Below are positions 17,488 through 27,268 of a stretch of 52,004 bases of DNA, one piece after another. The number at the start of each line of letters is the position of its first letter. Positions within the stretch are counted from its first letter, which is position 1. A model generated the notes under the pieces. The model saw only the letters and a program-made list of their open reading frames with translations, had not been told where the DNA came from and made no database searches. Origin of the DNA: Billgrantia desiderata (GTDB lineage Bacteria; Pseudomonadota; Gammaproteobacteria; Pseudomonadales; Halomonadaceae). A program made the translations under genes and the position numbers. The stretch spans positions 1 to 52,004 of the forward strand of contig JAAQTN010000039.1 of NCBI GenBank assembly GCA_011742915.1, read 5' to 3'.

Positions 17488-18072
17488 TTAGTCGTTGGTC
17501 CAGCGGTCCAGGGTTTCACTGATGGTGCGTCCGGCCCGTTCGGCGCCTTCCTGGGTGCGCTCCCAGGCCTGTTCGGCCCCTTCGCCGATGCGATCGGCGC
17601 CGCGGCGGGTCTGCTGCCAGGCGCTGTCGGCACCTTCACCGGCGCTGTGCCAGGCCTCGCGGGTGCGCTCACGCGCCATGTCCCACCACTCCTGGTCGTA
17701 GCGCGGCATGGCCTCCAGCGACTCCGGATCGGCGTCGACGATGATGTCATGGACCGTTTCGCCATCATCCTCGTAGTTGACCAGCCGATAGTGGGCATTG
17801 GTGATCACCAGGTAGTCGCCATCCTCAACCAGGTTGGCGTCAGGGCGAACGACGATGGCATGTACCTGCCGGTCGTCGCCGAGCAGGAGATCCACCACCT
17901 CGCCCGGCTGGCTGTCCGGTGCCGCCTCGAAATGAACCTCGGCATCGAAGAGCGCCCGGGAGGAGTAGAGCCCCTGAGGCTCGAACTGCGCCTGTACGCC
18001 AGTGGCAAGGCCGGTGAGCAGCAGACCGGCCGAGGCGGAAATGAGCGTCCTTTTCACGTGGGGGTATATCAT
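17488..18072 (-). CDS. Exported PRC-barrel-like protein with amphipathic repeats
   Basis: The 194-residue product has an N-terminal signal peptide ending near TGVQAQ (residue 29). A PRC-barrel-like domain covers about residues 55-115, with PGEVVDLLLGDDRQVHAIVV as its recognisable strand pair. The C-terminus is a long charged helix holding two tandem 18-residue units: GEGADSAWQQTRRGADRI (146-163) and GEGAEQAWERTQEGAERA (164-181). PRC-barrel domains occur in photosynthetic reaction centres, in RimM and in many stress proteins; the exact role here is unknown. The ATG at 18072 follows a GAGGAGG site. The gene is boxed in by inverted repeats A and B, leaving one base at the 3' side and 24 bases at the 5' side, so its promoter must lie in or beyond repeat B. 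Confidence 0.82.
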   Translation of the reverse strand: MIYPHVKRTLISASAGLLLTGLATGVQAQFEPQGLYSSRALFDAEVHFEAAPDSQPGEVVDLLLGDDRQVHAIVVRPDANLVEDGDYLVITNAHYRLVNYEDDGETVHDIIVDADPESLEAMPRYDQEWWDMARERTREAWHSAGEGADSAWQQTRRGADRIGEGAEQAWERTQEGAERAGRTISETLDRWTND

Positions 18073-18096
18073 CGTTCGCCCTCCTCTTCCTTGGGT

Positions 18097-18235
18097 AAAC
18101 ACTGCGCAAATGCCTGCGCGAGCGAATCGCTGCGTTGCGCGGTGCTCGGAATCCTCACCTATACCCATAGGCTCCGGTTTCCTGTGCTCCGTGCGCCTTG
18201 CGCTTCATCTCGCTCGGCGATTTGTGCAGCGTTTT
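18097..18235 (-). repeat. Copy B of a ~137-bp palindromic repeat
   Basis: This is the inverted partner of the repeat at 17351-17486. Read on the minus strand it begins AAAACGCTGCACAAAT and ends CATTTGCGCAGTGTTT. Its termini are therefore near-perfect inverted repeats of each other, with a consensus of about 16 bases. It sits directly upstream of the PRC gene. Confidence 0.85.
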
Positions 18236-18330
18236 CATAGTGACATGAATAGTGTAGTAAATGTAACGATGACCGGGCGGCTGCGACATGCCGCGGCAGA
18301 CTGAGCATCGACGACAAAGGAGCTATCGTC

Positions 18331-18954
18331 ATGAAGAGAGTGTACCGGAAAGATCCGGCTCGGCAGTTGCGTAACCGGCTGTTGGCAACCGTGAGTGCGC
18401 TGTTGTTGGCGGGACCGGCCATGGCGGAGGAGCCGGTCGTGTTCGGCTGGGTCGAGAAGAGTACGCTCGAACCCTGGGGAGTCGAGGTCAAGGCCAAGCT
18501 GGACAGCGGCGCCTTGACCTCGTCCCTGGATGCCCGCGATATCGAAACCTTCGACAAGAACGGCGAGGAGTGGGTGCGCTTTCGCCTGGAGTTGACCGAT
18601 GAGGCCAGCGGCGAGCCGTTCGAGGAGCGCCTGGAGCTGCCGCTCTATCGCGACATTCGCGTGCGCGGGGCAGGCGGTCGCGACGAGCGCCCGGTGGTGC
18701 TGATGAAGATCTGCATGGGCGATACCATCCACGAGGAGCAGTTCAGCCTGCGTGACCGGGGGGAGATGCACTATCCGCTGCTGCTGGGTAGGCGCACCAT
18801 CGGCCATCTGGGGCTGCTCGACGTCACCCGCACCTTCCTCAATTCGCCCGACTGCGGTGACGATGCCGAGGTGATGCGCTACGAGGGCGAGGACGAAGGC
18901 GACATCGAGGATGACGATGTCGAGGACGACGAGGCCGAAGACGACGAGGCGTAA
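18331..18954 (+). CDS. Retropepsin-like aspartic protease family (annotated ATP-dependent zinc protease, PF05618)
   Basis: The 207-residue product starts with a basic signal peptide cleaved near AMAEEP (residue 32). The family motif is VEVKAKLDSGALTSSLDA with Asp58-Ser-Gly, the retropepsin-like active-site pattern (usually DTG). HYPLLLGRRTIG follows near residue 150. The historical name ATP-dependent zinc protease is misleading; related proteins are now viewed as aspartic-protease-like. The last ~22 residues are almost all Asp and Glu, an acidic tail I do not associate with the family core. The ribosome site is AAAGGAG. It converges on rsmE. Confidence 0.85.
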   Translation: MKRVYRKDPARQLRNRLLATVSALLLAGPAMAEEPVVFGWVEKSTLEPWGVEVKAKLDSGALTSSLDARDIETFDKNGEEWVRFRLELTDEASGEPFEERLELPLYRDIRVRGAGGRDERPVVLMKICMGDTIHEEQFSLRDRGEMHYPLLLGRRTIGHLGLLDVTRTFLNSPDCGDDAEVMRYEGEDEGDIEDDDVEDDEAEDDEA

Positions 18955-18962
18955 GATTGCCT

Positions 18963-18985
18963 GCCCGGCATCAGAACAGCCGGGC
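18963..18985 (+). terminator. Possible terminator hairpin overlapping the rsmE 3' end
   Basis: Seven-base arms GCCCGGC and GCCGGGC with a nine-base loop lie directly after the protease stop and run into the convergent rsmE end. No T-run follows. Confidence 0.35.
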
Positions 18986-19684
18986 GAGCAGGGCGACCAC
19001 CGCGGTCTCTACCCGCAGGATGCGGGGCCCCAGATGGATGCCCTCGCAGCCTGCCTCGAGCAGCCGCTCCACTTCATAAGGGATGAAGCCGCCCTCGGGC
19101 CCGATGAGCAGCACGCAGGGCTCGCTCAGGCCGGTGGGGCAGGGGCTGGGCATGCCGGGGTGGGCGACGAGACCGCGTCGGCCTTCGAGCAACTGGGGCA
19201 GCCGCTCCTCGACGAAGGGGCGAAAACCCTTGGCCACGTCGACCTCGGGCAATGCCGTGTCGCGTGCCTGTTCGAGGCCCAGTACCAGGTGCTCGTGGAT
19301 CTTCGCCGGCTCGAGCTCCGGCGACTGCCAGTAGCTCTTCTCCACCCGACGGGTATGTAGCAGCGTGATCCGTTTCACCCCCATGGCGGTGACATGCTCG
19401 AGACTTCTGGCCAGCATGCGCGGGCGTGGCAGGGCCAGCACGAGGTGCACCGGCAGCGCCGGTGGCGGGGGCGTGTCGAGCGTCTCGAGCGCAAAGCGGG
19501 CCTCGTCGTCGGAGAGCAGCGTGAGTTCACCGCGACCGATGCCGCCGTCCTGCACGCCCAGGGTCAGGACGTCACCGACCCGGGCGCGATGCACTTCCCT
19601 CAAATGACGCAGGCGGCGCGGGTCGCGCACGGATGCCAGGCGGTCGTGCCGGATATCTTCCGGAGCCAGCAGAATCAGATTCAT
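18971..19684 (-). CDS. rsmE: 16S rRNA m3U1498 methyltransferase RsmE
   Basis: RsmE methylates N3 of U1498 in 16S rRNA using SAM. The 237-residue protein has an N-terminal PUA-like domain (LREVHRARVGDVLTLGVQD) and a C-terminal SPOUT knot. The knot has the typical LLIGPEGGFIPYEVERL and LGPRILRVETAVVALLARLF segments. The ATG at 19684 (MNLILLAPED) matches the family start; longer upstream reading crosses the intergenic region. It is divergent from phaR. Confidence 0.95.
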   Translation of the reverse strand: MNLILLAPEDIRHDRLASVRDPRRLRHLREVHRARVGDVLTLGVQDGGIGRGELTLLSDDEARFALETLDTPPPPALPVHLVLALPRPRMLARSLEHVTAMGVKRITLLHTRRVEKSYWQSPELEPAKIHEHLVLGLEQARDTALPEVDVAKGFRPFVEERLPQLLEGRRGLVAHPGMPSPCPTGLSEPCVLLIGPEGGFIPYEVERLLEAGCEGIHLGPRILRVETAVVALLARLF

Positions 19685-19707
19685 CGGGCCTCGTTGGTCG
19701 CTTCGAT

Positions 19708-19736
19708 TTGCAAGGGCGGTAGCGCGGTGCACAATA
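19708..19736 (+). promoter_or_regulatory. Candidate phaR promoter
   Basis: A -35-like TTGCAA (19708-19713) is followed 17 bases later by TGC-ACAATA (19728-19736), an extended -10 form. It lies 43 bases before the phaR start. Confidence 0.4.
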
Positions 19737-19778
19737 GCAGCCAAGGGCAAACCTGCCTTTCCCATAAGGAGTGCCGTC

Positions 19779-20264
19779 GTGCGCGTGATTCGCAAGTATG
19801 CCAACCGCAGGCTCTATGATACCCAACAGAGCCGTTATGTGACGCTCGAAGATCTGCGACGCCTGATTCTCGACGAGGAGCCGTTCCGCGTCGAGGATGC
19901 CAAGTCCGGTGAGGACCTCACCCGTACCATTCTGCTGTCGATCATCATCGAGCAGGAGCAGGCCGACGGTGAGGCCGAGGTCTTTTCCAACGATCTGCTG
20001 GCCCAGTTCATCCGTGTCTATGACATGGCGCAGCCGCTGCCGCTGGCCCGTTATCTGGAGCAGGGCACCCAACTGATGCTCGAGCAGCAGAAGCGCATGC
20101 AGGATCAGTGGCAGCAGGCGATGCGCCACTCACCCATGGAACTGATGCGCGAAATGGCCGAGGAGAACATGCGCTTCTGGCAGCAGGCGATCGGCCAGGG
20201 ACAGCCGGGCAAGCCGGAGCCGAAGGACAAGTCGGACAAGTCGGACAAGGAAGACGACAAATAG
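19779..20264 (+). CDS. phaR: Polyhydroxyalkanoate synthesis repressor PhaR
   Basis: PhaR is a DNA- and PHB-binding repressor that controls phasin and PHA genes. The 161-residue protein has the PHB_acc_N domain at residues 1-62 (RVIRKYANRRLYDTQQSRYV) followed by the PHB_acc region (EVFSNDLLAQFIRVYD). A Gln/Met-rich amphipathic stretch comes next. The tail contains a small tandem repeat, DKSDKSDK, and is charged. The start is GTG at 19779 behind TAAGGAG; another in-frame GTG lies two codons on. Its presence suggests that the organism stores PHA, common in Halomonas. No PHA synthase or phasin gene is in the window. Confidence 0.93.
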   Translation: MRVIRKYANRRLYDTQQSRYVTLEDLRRLILDEEPFRVEDAKSGEDLTRTILLSIIIEQEQADGEAEVFSNDLLAQFIRVYDMAQPLPLARYLEQGTQLMLEQQKRMQDQWQQAMRHSPMELMREMAEENMRFWQQAIGQGQPGKPEPKDKSDKSDKEDDK

Positions 20265-20299
20265 GCAGGCTGCGCGGGGCGGCGTACGGGGCCGCTTTC

Positions 20300-20308
20300 T
20301 GCCATAAT
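20300..20308 (+). promoter_or_regulatory. Candidate extended -10 of purD
   Basis: TGCCATAAT (20300-20308) is an extended -10 element 78 bases before the purD start. No clear -35 box is visible. Confidence 0.4.
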
Positions 20309-20386
20309 GCCGCGACGTCTTATAGCCGAATGCCAGGTTCGCCGGATGGCGGTGCCTGATCGGTACGAAACAGGAAAAGCAAGCGG

Positions 20387-21682
20387 ATGAAGGTTTTGAT
20401 CATCGGCGGCGGTGGCCGCGAACATGCTCTGGCCTGGAAAGTCGGCCAGTCGCCTCTTGTCGAGCGGGTATTCGTGGCCCCCGGCAATGCCGGTACCGCC
20501 CACGAGCCCGGGCTGACCAACGTCGCCATCGAGGCGACCGAGCTGGAGCGCCTGGTGGCTTTCGCCCGCGACGAGGGCGTGGAACTGACCATCGTCGGTC
20601 CCGAGGCGCCGCTGGTCGAAGGCGTGGTGGATCGTTTCCGCGACGCCGGGCTGGCCATCTTCGGGCCGACCCAGGGGGCTGCCCAACTGGAGGGCTCGAA
20701 GTCCTTCACCAAGGATTTCCTTGCCCGTCACGCCATTCCCACCGCCGCCTATCGCACCTTCACCGAGGTCGAGCCGGCTCTCGCCTATCTGGCCGAGCAG
20801 GGCGCGCCGATCGTGATCAAGGCCGACGGCCTGGCCGCAGGCAAGGGCGTGATCGTGGCCATGACCCTGGCCGAGGCCGAGGCGGCGGTGCGCGACATGC
20901 TCGAGGCCAATGCCTTCGGCGATGCCGGCGCGCGGGTGGTGATCGAGGAGTTCCTCGAAGGGGAGGAGGCGAGCTTCATCGTCATGGTCGACGGCACCAC
21001 CGTGCTGCCCATGGCCACCAGCCAGGACCACAAGCGCGCGCTGGACGGCGACGCCGGTCCCAATACCGGCGGCATGGGCGCCTACTCGCCGGCGCCGGTG
21101 GTGACCGAGAGCGTGCACGAGCGCATCATGCAGCAGGTCATCATGCCCACGGTGCACGGCATGGCCGCCGAGGGTCACCCCTACAGCGGCTTCCTCTACG
21201 CCGGCCTGATGATCGACGCCGAGGGCAATCCCAAGGTGATCGAATACAACTGCCGCTTCGGCGATCCCGAGACTCAGCCGATCATGCTGCGTCTGCGCTC
21301 CGATCTCGCCGAGCTGTGCCTGGCCGGGGCGCGGGGCGACCTCGCCGGCCATACCTGCGAGTGGGACCCGCATGCTGCGGTGGGCGTGGTACTGGCCGCC
21401 GGTGGCTATCCCGGCAGCTATCGCAAGGGCGACGTCATCGAAGGGCTCGAAGCCGCCGAAGCGACCGGCTGCAAGGTATTCCATGCCGGCACCGCCGAAG
21501 ACGACCAGGGGCGTGTGGTGACCAGCGGCGGGCGTGTGCTGTGCGTCACCGCGTTGGGGCAGGGCGTGTCCCAGGCTCGCGATCTGGCCTACGAAGGCGT
21601 GGCGGCGATTCGCTGGGACGGCGTCCAGTTCCGTCGCGACATCGCCTACCGTGCCATTGCCCGGGAGCGTCAGGCGGGCTGA
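20387..21682 (+). CDS. purD: Phosphoribosylamine-glycine ligase PurD
   Basis: PurD joins phosphoribosylamine and glycine using ATP, the second step of purine synthesis. The 431-residue length is normal. The N-terminal fold begins [18 protein letters not shown]. The ATP-grasp core includes [33 protein letters not shown] and [20 protein letters not shown]. The metal-binding end [12 protein letters not shown] is intact. The ribosome site is weak. It is followed 43 bases later by the thioesterase-prkB-HIT genes and may share a transcript with them. Confidence 0.97.
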   Translation: MKVLIIGGGGREHALAWKVGQSPLVERVFVAPGNAGTAHEPGLTNVAIEATELERLVAFARDEGVELTIVGPEAPLVEGVVDRFRDAGLAIFGPTQGAAQLEGSKSFTKDFLARHAIPTAAYRTFTEVEPALAYLAEQGAPIVIKADGLAAGKGVIVAMTLAEAEAAVRDMLEANAFGDAGARVVIEEFLEGEEASFIVMVDGTTVLPMATSQDHKRALDGDAGPNTGGMGAYSPAPVVTESVHERIMQQVIMPTVHGMAAEGHPYSGFLYAGLMIDAEGNPKVIEYNCRFGDPETQPIMLRLRSDLAELCLAGARGDLAGHTCEWDPHAAVGVVLAAGGYPGSYRKGDVIEGLEAAEATGCKVFHAGTAEDDQGRVVTSGGRVLCVTALGQGVSQARDLAYEGVAAIRWDGVQFRRDIAYRAIARERQAG

Positions 21683-21725
21683 TCGCGGCCACCTGTATCT
21701 ACCGCAACGACAGCAGGGAGTGAGC

Positions 21726-22166
21726 ATGGAGCGCATCAAGCTGGCATTTCCCGATTCCGCCATCGTGCACAGGCAGCCGCTGTCGGTACGTGTTACCGAC
21801 ATGAACTACGGCCGGCACCTGGGGCACGATACGCTGGTGTCGCTGCTGCATGAGGCGCGCATTCAGGCCTTCGGCGCTCTCGGTCTCACCGAGTGGGACA
21901 TGGGCGGCTTCCCCAGCGTGGTGGTCGACCTCGCCGTGCAGTACCAGTCCGAGGCCCGCTGGCCGGATGCGCTGGTAGTGGAAACGGCCATTCCGGAGCC
22001 GGCCGGCCAGGCGATCGTGGTCTACCATCGGGTACGGCACGCCGAAGGCGGCCGGCCGGTGGCCACCGCGCGCCTGAATCTGGTGCTGGTGGACCCGGCC
22101 CAGGGGCGCAGCGTTGCGCTGCCCGATGTCGTGCGGCAGGCCTTCGCCGGAGCGGAGAGCGCCTGA
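21726..22166 (+). CDS. Hot-dog fold acyl-CoA thioesterase family protein
   Basis: This 146-residue soluble protein resembles the 4-hydroxybenzoyl-CoA thioesterase/YbgC-like family. It has VRVTDMNYGRHLGHDTLVSL followed by LHEARIQAFGALG, and central strands VVVDLAVQYQSEARWPD. The aspartate or asparagine of the usual catalytic patch would fall in the NYGRHLGHD segment. The substrate is unknown. The ATG at 21726 follows AGGGAG; longer reading overlaps purD. It overlaps the prkB start (TGATG), so the two are translationally coupled. Confidence 0.82.
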   Translation: MERIKLAFPDSAIVHRQPLSVRVTDMNYGRHLGHDTLVSLLHEARIQAFGALGLTEWDMGGFPSVVVDLAVQYQSEARWPDALVVETAIPEPAGQAIVVYHRVRHAEGGRPVATARLNLVLVDPAQGRSVALPDVVRQAFAGAESA

Positions 22167-23038
22167 TGTCGCGCGAATATCCCATCATCGCCGTGACCGG
22201 CTCGTCAGGTGCCGGTACCACGACGGTGAAACGTACCTTCGAGCGCATGTTCGCCCGCGAGGACGTGCATGCGGCCTTCGTCGACGGCGACGCCTTCCAT
22301 CGCTATACCCGCGAGGAGCTGGCGCGCATCTTCCGCGAGGAGCCCGAGCGCAAGAGTCAGCTCTCCCACTTTGCGGTGGAGGCCAATCTGCTCGACCGTC
22401 TCGAAGCGCTGTTCCTGGAGTACGGCGAGCATGGCACCGGGACCTACCGGCACTACATTCATGCCGAAGACAAGCAGATGATCGAGGCCGGCCACCAGGT
22501 GGGCACCTTCACCGAATGGCAGCCGCTGCCCTGCGGCACCGACCTGCTGTTCTACGAGGGGCTGCACGGCGGGCTGGTGACGGCGGAGCACGACATCGCC
22601 CGCCACGTGGATCTGCTGGTGGGGGTGGCGCCGACCATGAATCTCGAGTGGATTCAGAAGATCGACCGCGACATCAAGCTGCGCGGCTACTCCCAGGAGG
22701 CGGTGATCGACACCATCCTCGGGCGCATGAACGACTACGTGCGCTACATCCAGCCGCAGTTCTCGCGCACCCACATCAATTTCCAGCGCGTACCCACGGT
22801 GGATACCTCCAACCCCTTCGAGGTGCAGGACATCCCCAACGACGCCGAGTCGTTCGTGGTGATTCGCTTCCGTGACCCCTCGACGGTGGATTTTCCCTGG
22901 CTGCTGGCGATGATCCAGGACTCCTTCATGAGTCGTCCGCACACCCTGGTGGTGCCCGGGGCGAGGATGTCGCTGGCCATCGAGCTGATCCTGGCGCCGC
23001 TGGTGCGTCATCTGCTGGCGCAGCGGCGCTTTCGGTAA
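22166..23038 (+). CDS. prkB: Phosphoribulokinase PrkB
   Basis: Phosphoribulokinase phosphorylates ribulose 5-phosphate to ribulose 1,5-bisphosphate. The 290-residue, class I-like protein has a P-loop IIAVTGSSGAGTTTVKRTF at residues 7-25. It also has DGDAFHRYTREEL, HFAVEANLLDRLEALFLEYG, and the substrate-binding region FYEGLHGGL. The length matches the E. coli PrkB type, which occurs in non-autotrophs. No RuBisCO or other Calvin-cycle gene is in the window, so its metabolic use is open. The start overlaps the preceding thioesterase stop by one base. A HIT-family gene follows after 20 bases. Confidence 0.9.
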   Translation: MSREYPIIAVTGSSGAGTTTVKRTFERMFAREDVHAAFVDGDAFHRYTREELARIFREEPERKSQLSHFAVEANLLDRLEALFLEYGEHGTGTYRHYIHAEDKQMIEAGHQVGTFTEWQPLPCGTDLLFYEGLHGGLVTAEHDIARHVDLLVGVAPTMNLEWIQKIDRDIKLRGYSQEAVIDTILGRMNDYVRYIQPQFSRTHINFQRVPTVDTSNPFEVQDIPNDAESFVVIRFRDPSTVDFPWLLAMIQDSFMSRPHTLVVPGARMSLAIELILAPLVRHLLAQRRFR

Positions 23039-23058
23039 TACGCAAGGAGCACGGAGCG

Positions 23059-23403
23059 ATGCAAGACTGCCTGTTCTGCAAGATCGTCAAGCGCGAGATT
23101 CCAGCCGACATCGTCTACGAGGACGATCAGGTGCTGGCGTTCAACGACATCAACCCCCAGGCGCCGACTCACATTCTGATCATTCCCAAGCGCCATATCG
23201 CCACCCTCAACGACCTCGAGGAGGCAGACCAGGCGCTGGTCGGCCGGCTGCCGGTCGTGGCGGCCCGGCTGGCCCGGGAGCGGGGCTTCGCCGATGACGG
23301 CTACCGGGTGGTGATGAACTGCAATGACCAGGGCGGGCAGACGGTCTATCATATTCATATGCACCTGATGGGCGGTCGTCGCTTTACTTGGCCGGCTGGC
23401 TAG
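23059..23403 (+). CDS. HIT-family purine nucleoside phosphoramidase-like protein
   Basis: This 114-residue HinT-type protein hydrolyses nucleoside phosphoramidates or related AMP conjugates. Visible are CLFCKIVKREIPADIVYEDD at the N-terminus, the strand THILIIPKRH, and the histidine triad HIHMHLMGGR near residue 100. It is the third gene of the thioesterase-prkB-HIT group and has an AAGGAG ribosome site. Confidence 0.93.
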   Translation: MQDCLFCKIVKREIPADIVYEDDQVLAFNDINPQAPTHILIIPKRHIATLNDLEEADQALVGRLPVVAARLARERGFADDGYRVVMNCNDQGGQTVYHIHMHLMGGRRFTWPAG

Positions 23404-23469
23404 CTGGCGCTTTGCGGTTCGTCCGCGCGCGTCGAGGCGTGCGACGCATCAGGTGCACCCAATTGCATG

Positions 23470-23492
23470 AGCGCCACCCCATGGGTGGCGCT
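23470..23492. terminator. Perfect hairpin between HIT gene and coq7
   Basis: Ten-base perfect arms AGCGCCACCC and GGGTGGCGCT close a three-base loop. No T-run follows, but the position after the HIT gene suits transcript termination. Confidence 0.5.
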
Positions 23493-23614
23493 GTCGTAAC
23501 GGCCACGAGGTTCCGACACGTCTCGTTCAACGCACCCCGCCAAGCTGGGCAGGTGGCGTACAGCAACGGAAAACGACGTACAGGTACCCAAAGGCTGCGT
23601 ACAGGAAAAGTGAG

Positions 23615-24259
23615 ATGAATCGCAACTACTCTCCGGCCGACAATCTGGTTCATCAGTTCGATACCGTGCTGCGTACGCTGATTCCCCATGCGGCCCACGC
23701 CTCGCGCCCCTCGCCGGCTACTGCAGAGATCCAGGACGGCGACATGAGTACTGAGGAGCGGCGCCATGCCGCCGGGCTGATGCGGGTCAACCATACCGGT
23801 GAGGTGTGCGCCCAGGCGCTTTATCAAGGTCAGGGCTGTACCGCCAAGCTGCCGGAAGTGCGCAGCCAGATGGAGCACTCCGCCCAGGAGGAGATCGATC
23901 ATCTGGCCTGGTGCGACGAGCGCTTGCAGGAGCTCGACAGCCACCCCAGCGTGCTCAACCCGCTGTTCTATGCGGCGTCCTTCGGTCTGGGGGCGGTGGC
24001 GGGTGCCATCGGCGACCGCATCAGCCTGGGCTTCGTCGCCGCCACCGAGGAGCAGGTGGGCAAGCACCTGGAGGAGCATCTGGTCAAGCTGCCCGCGGGC
24101 GACCATCGCTCGCGGGCCGTGCTGCGCCAGATGGCCATCGACGAGGCGCACCACGCCCAACTGGCGTTGGAAGCCGGCGGAGCGCGCTTCCCGGCGCCGG
24201 TCAAGTTCGGTATGTCGCTGATGTCGAAGGTGATGACCAAGAGCGTCTATCGAATCTGA
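23615..24259 (+). CDS. coq7: Ubiquinone biosynthesis di-iron monooxygenase Coq7
   Basis: Coq7 hydroxylates 2-polyprenyl-3-methyl-6-methoxy-1,4-benzoquinol in ubiquinone synthesis. The 214-residue protein carries the di-iron ligand motifs in order: [40 protein letters not shown] and [13 protein letters not shown]. Hydrophobic segments ([17 protein letters not shown]) suit a membrane-associated enzyme. The ribosome site is AGGAAAAG. A DNA glycosylase gene follows after ten bases. In Pseudomonas coq7 also lies near an OsmC-like gene, as here. Confidence 0.95.
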   Translation: MNRNYSPADNLVHQFDTVLRTLIPHAAHASRPSPATAEIQDGDMSTEERRHAAGLMRVNHTGEVCAQALYQGQGCTAKLPEVRSQMEHSAQEEIDHLAWCDERLQELDSHPSVLNPLFYAASFGLGAVAGAIGDRISLGFVAATEEQVGKHLEEHLVKLPAGDHRSRAVLRQMAIDEAHHAQLALEAGGARFPAPVKFGMSLMSKVMTKSVYRI

Positions 24260-24269
24260 GCACGTCGCG

Positions 24270-24875
24270 ATGTCGGACGAGATCCATCGGCGCTGTATCG
24301 AAGTCGCCAGCCAGTTGAATCCACTGCTCGCCGAGGCCATCGAGCGCGGTGGACCGCTGACGCTGCGCGCCGACGACGGCCAGCCGCTGGCGGAACGCCT
24401 GTGCCGTTCGATCGCCGGGCAGCAACTGTCGGTGAAGGCGGCGCGCTCGATCTGGGCGCGGGTCGTCGATGCGGCGGGCGAGACGCCGCTGATGGAGTTC
24501 TTCGTCGAGCCGAACCAGGAGACACTGCGTGGCTGTGGCCTGTCGGGGGCCAAGGCCAGGGCGCTGTGCCTGGTTGCCGAAGAAGCCCGTGCCGGTCGGC
24601 TAGAGGCCGAGGCGCTCAGGGGCCTGGACCATGCCGAACGCTCGCGGCGGCTGACCGCGCTGTGGGGGGTGGGGCAATGGACCGCCGACATGATGTCCAT
24701 CTTCTACTTCGGCGAGCCTGACGTCTGGCCGGAAGGCGACGTGACGGCGCGCAAGACCCTCGAGCGTCTCACCAGCCCGAGGCGCAAGACGCTGCGTACC
24801 GCCATGCGTTTTGCCCCGCATCGCTCCTATCTGGCGCTTTATCTGTGGCGGCATGTCGACTCGCCGCCTGGCTAG
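24270..24875 (+). CDS. DNA-3-methyladenine glycosylase II (HhH-GPD family)
   Basis: This base-excision repair enzyme removes alkylated purines. The 201-residue protein has the HhH-GPD fold: SIAGQQLSVKAARSIWARV, and the hairpin-helix-hairpin LWGVGQWTADMMSIFYFGEP. The catalytic aspartate follows in WPEGDVTARK. It lacks the extra N-terminal domain of E. coli AlkA and is nearer the short glycosylase type. It follows coq7 by ten bases and is probably cotranscribed. Confidence 0.88.
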   Translation: MSDEIHRRCIEVASQLNPLLAEAIERGGPLTLRADDGQPLAERLCRSIAGQQLSVKAARSIWARVVDAAGETPLMEFFVEPNQETLRGCGLSGAKARALCLVAEEARAGRLEAEALRGLDHAERSRRLTALWGVGQWTADMMSIFYFGEPDVWPEGDVTARKTLERLTSPRRKTLRTAMRFAPHRSYLALYLWRHVDSPPG

Positions 24876-24902
24876 CGTTTGGCCATTCGCTTGGCACCAG
24901 AA

Positions 24903-24924
24903 AAGGCCCGCCTTGGCAGGCCTT
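24903..24924 (-). terminator. Terminator between glycosylase and OsmC genes
   Basis: Arms AAGGCC-C-GCC and GGC-A-GGCCTT (one mismatch) enclose TT. On the minus strand the stem is followed by TTTT, so it should end the leftward OsmC transcript, and may serve both converging genes. Confidence 0.7.
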
Positions 24925-24938
24925 CGTCAGTACGGGGC

Positions 24939-25358
24939 TCAATCGTCGATGATGCTGTAGGAGTGGGTGACCTCTACCCCGCCCTTGGCCAGCATGATCG
25001 AGGCACTGCAGTATTTCTCGGCCGATAGCTCCACGGCGCGCTTGACCTGGCTCTCCTTGAGGTTGCGGCCGCTGACGGTGAAGTGGATGTGGATCTTGGT
25101 GAACACGGCCGGCACGGCATCGGCGCGTTCGGCCTCGATGGTCGCCACGCAGTCGCTGACGGGAGCGCGCGACTTCTCGAGGATCTCCAGCACGTCGAAG
25201 GAGGTGCAGGCGCCCATGCCCATCAGCAGCATTTCCATCGGGCGCGGGCCGGTATTGCGTCCGCCGTGGTCGGGCGGGCCATCGATCACCACGCTGTGAC
25301 CACTACCCGATTCTGCGACGAACTGACGGCCATCGGTCCACTTGACGCTGGCTTTCAT
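24939..25358 (-). CDS. OsmC-family protein, YhfA-like
   Basis: This 139-residue OsmC/Ohr-fold protein carries the two family cysteines: one in GMGACTSFDVLEILEK and one in EKYCSAS. OsmC/Ohr proteins reduce organic hydroperoxides through this thiol pair. The YhfA-like subgroup has no firm physiological role. The start ATG at 25358 is preferred over an in-frame TTG two codons upstream; AAGGAA precedes both. In E. coli the relatives prkB and yhfA are adjacent; here prkB is 2 kb away, which supports the subgroup assignment. Confidence 0.88.
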   Translation of the reverse strand: MKASVKWTDGRQFVAESGSGHSVVIDGPPDHGGRNTGPRPMEMLLMGMGACTSFDVLEILEKSRAPVSDCVATIEAERADAVPAVFTKIHIHFTVSGRNLKESQVKRAVELSAEKYCSASIMLAKGGVEVTHSYSIIDD

Positions 25359-25419
25359 GAGCAAGGTTTCCTTGTCGATACGTTCATGTCGGAGAGCTTA
25401 TCACTGTGCGGCGCTCGGC

Positions 25420-27131
<1,712 letters not shown>

Positions 27132-27229
27132 GCTGGCTCCTTGCAGTCTCGGACGGTGCCGGTTGACGCCCGTTGGGCACCGCCGCATGCTGACCGCTCA
27201 GGCGCATACGACAGGCTGGGTGCGGTCTG

Positions 27230-27235
27230 TATAAT
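27230..27235 (+). promoter_or_regulatory. Candidate -10 of lptD
   Basis: A perfect TATAAT lies 33 bases before the lptD start. No suitably spaced -35 box is evident. Confidence 0.4.
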
Positions 27236-27268
27236 ACCGATTCTCTTCGCCAAGGACATCGAGGGACC

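Noticed and set aside
22166..23038. Evidence of autotrophy from prkB
   Set aside because: PrkB-type kinases occur in many non-autotrophs, and no RuBisCO or carboxysome gene is present in the window.
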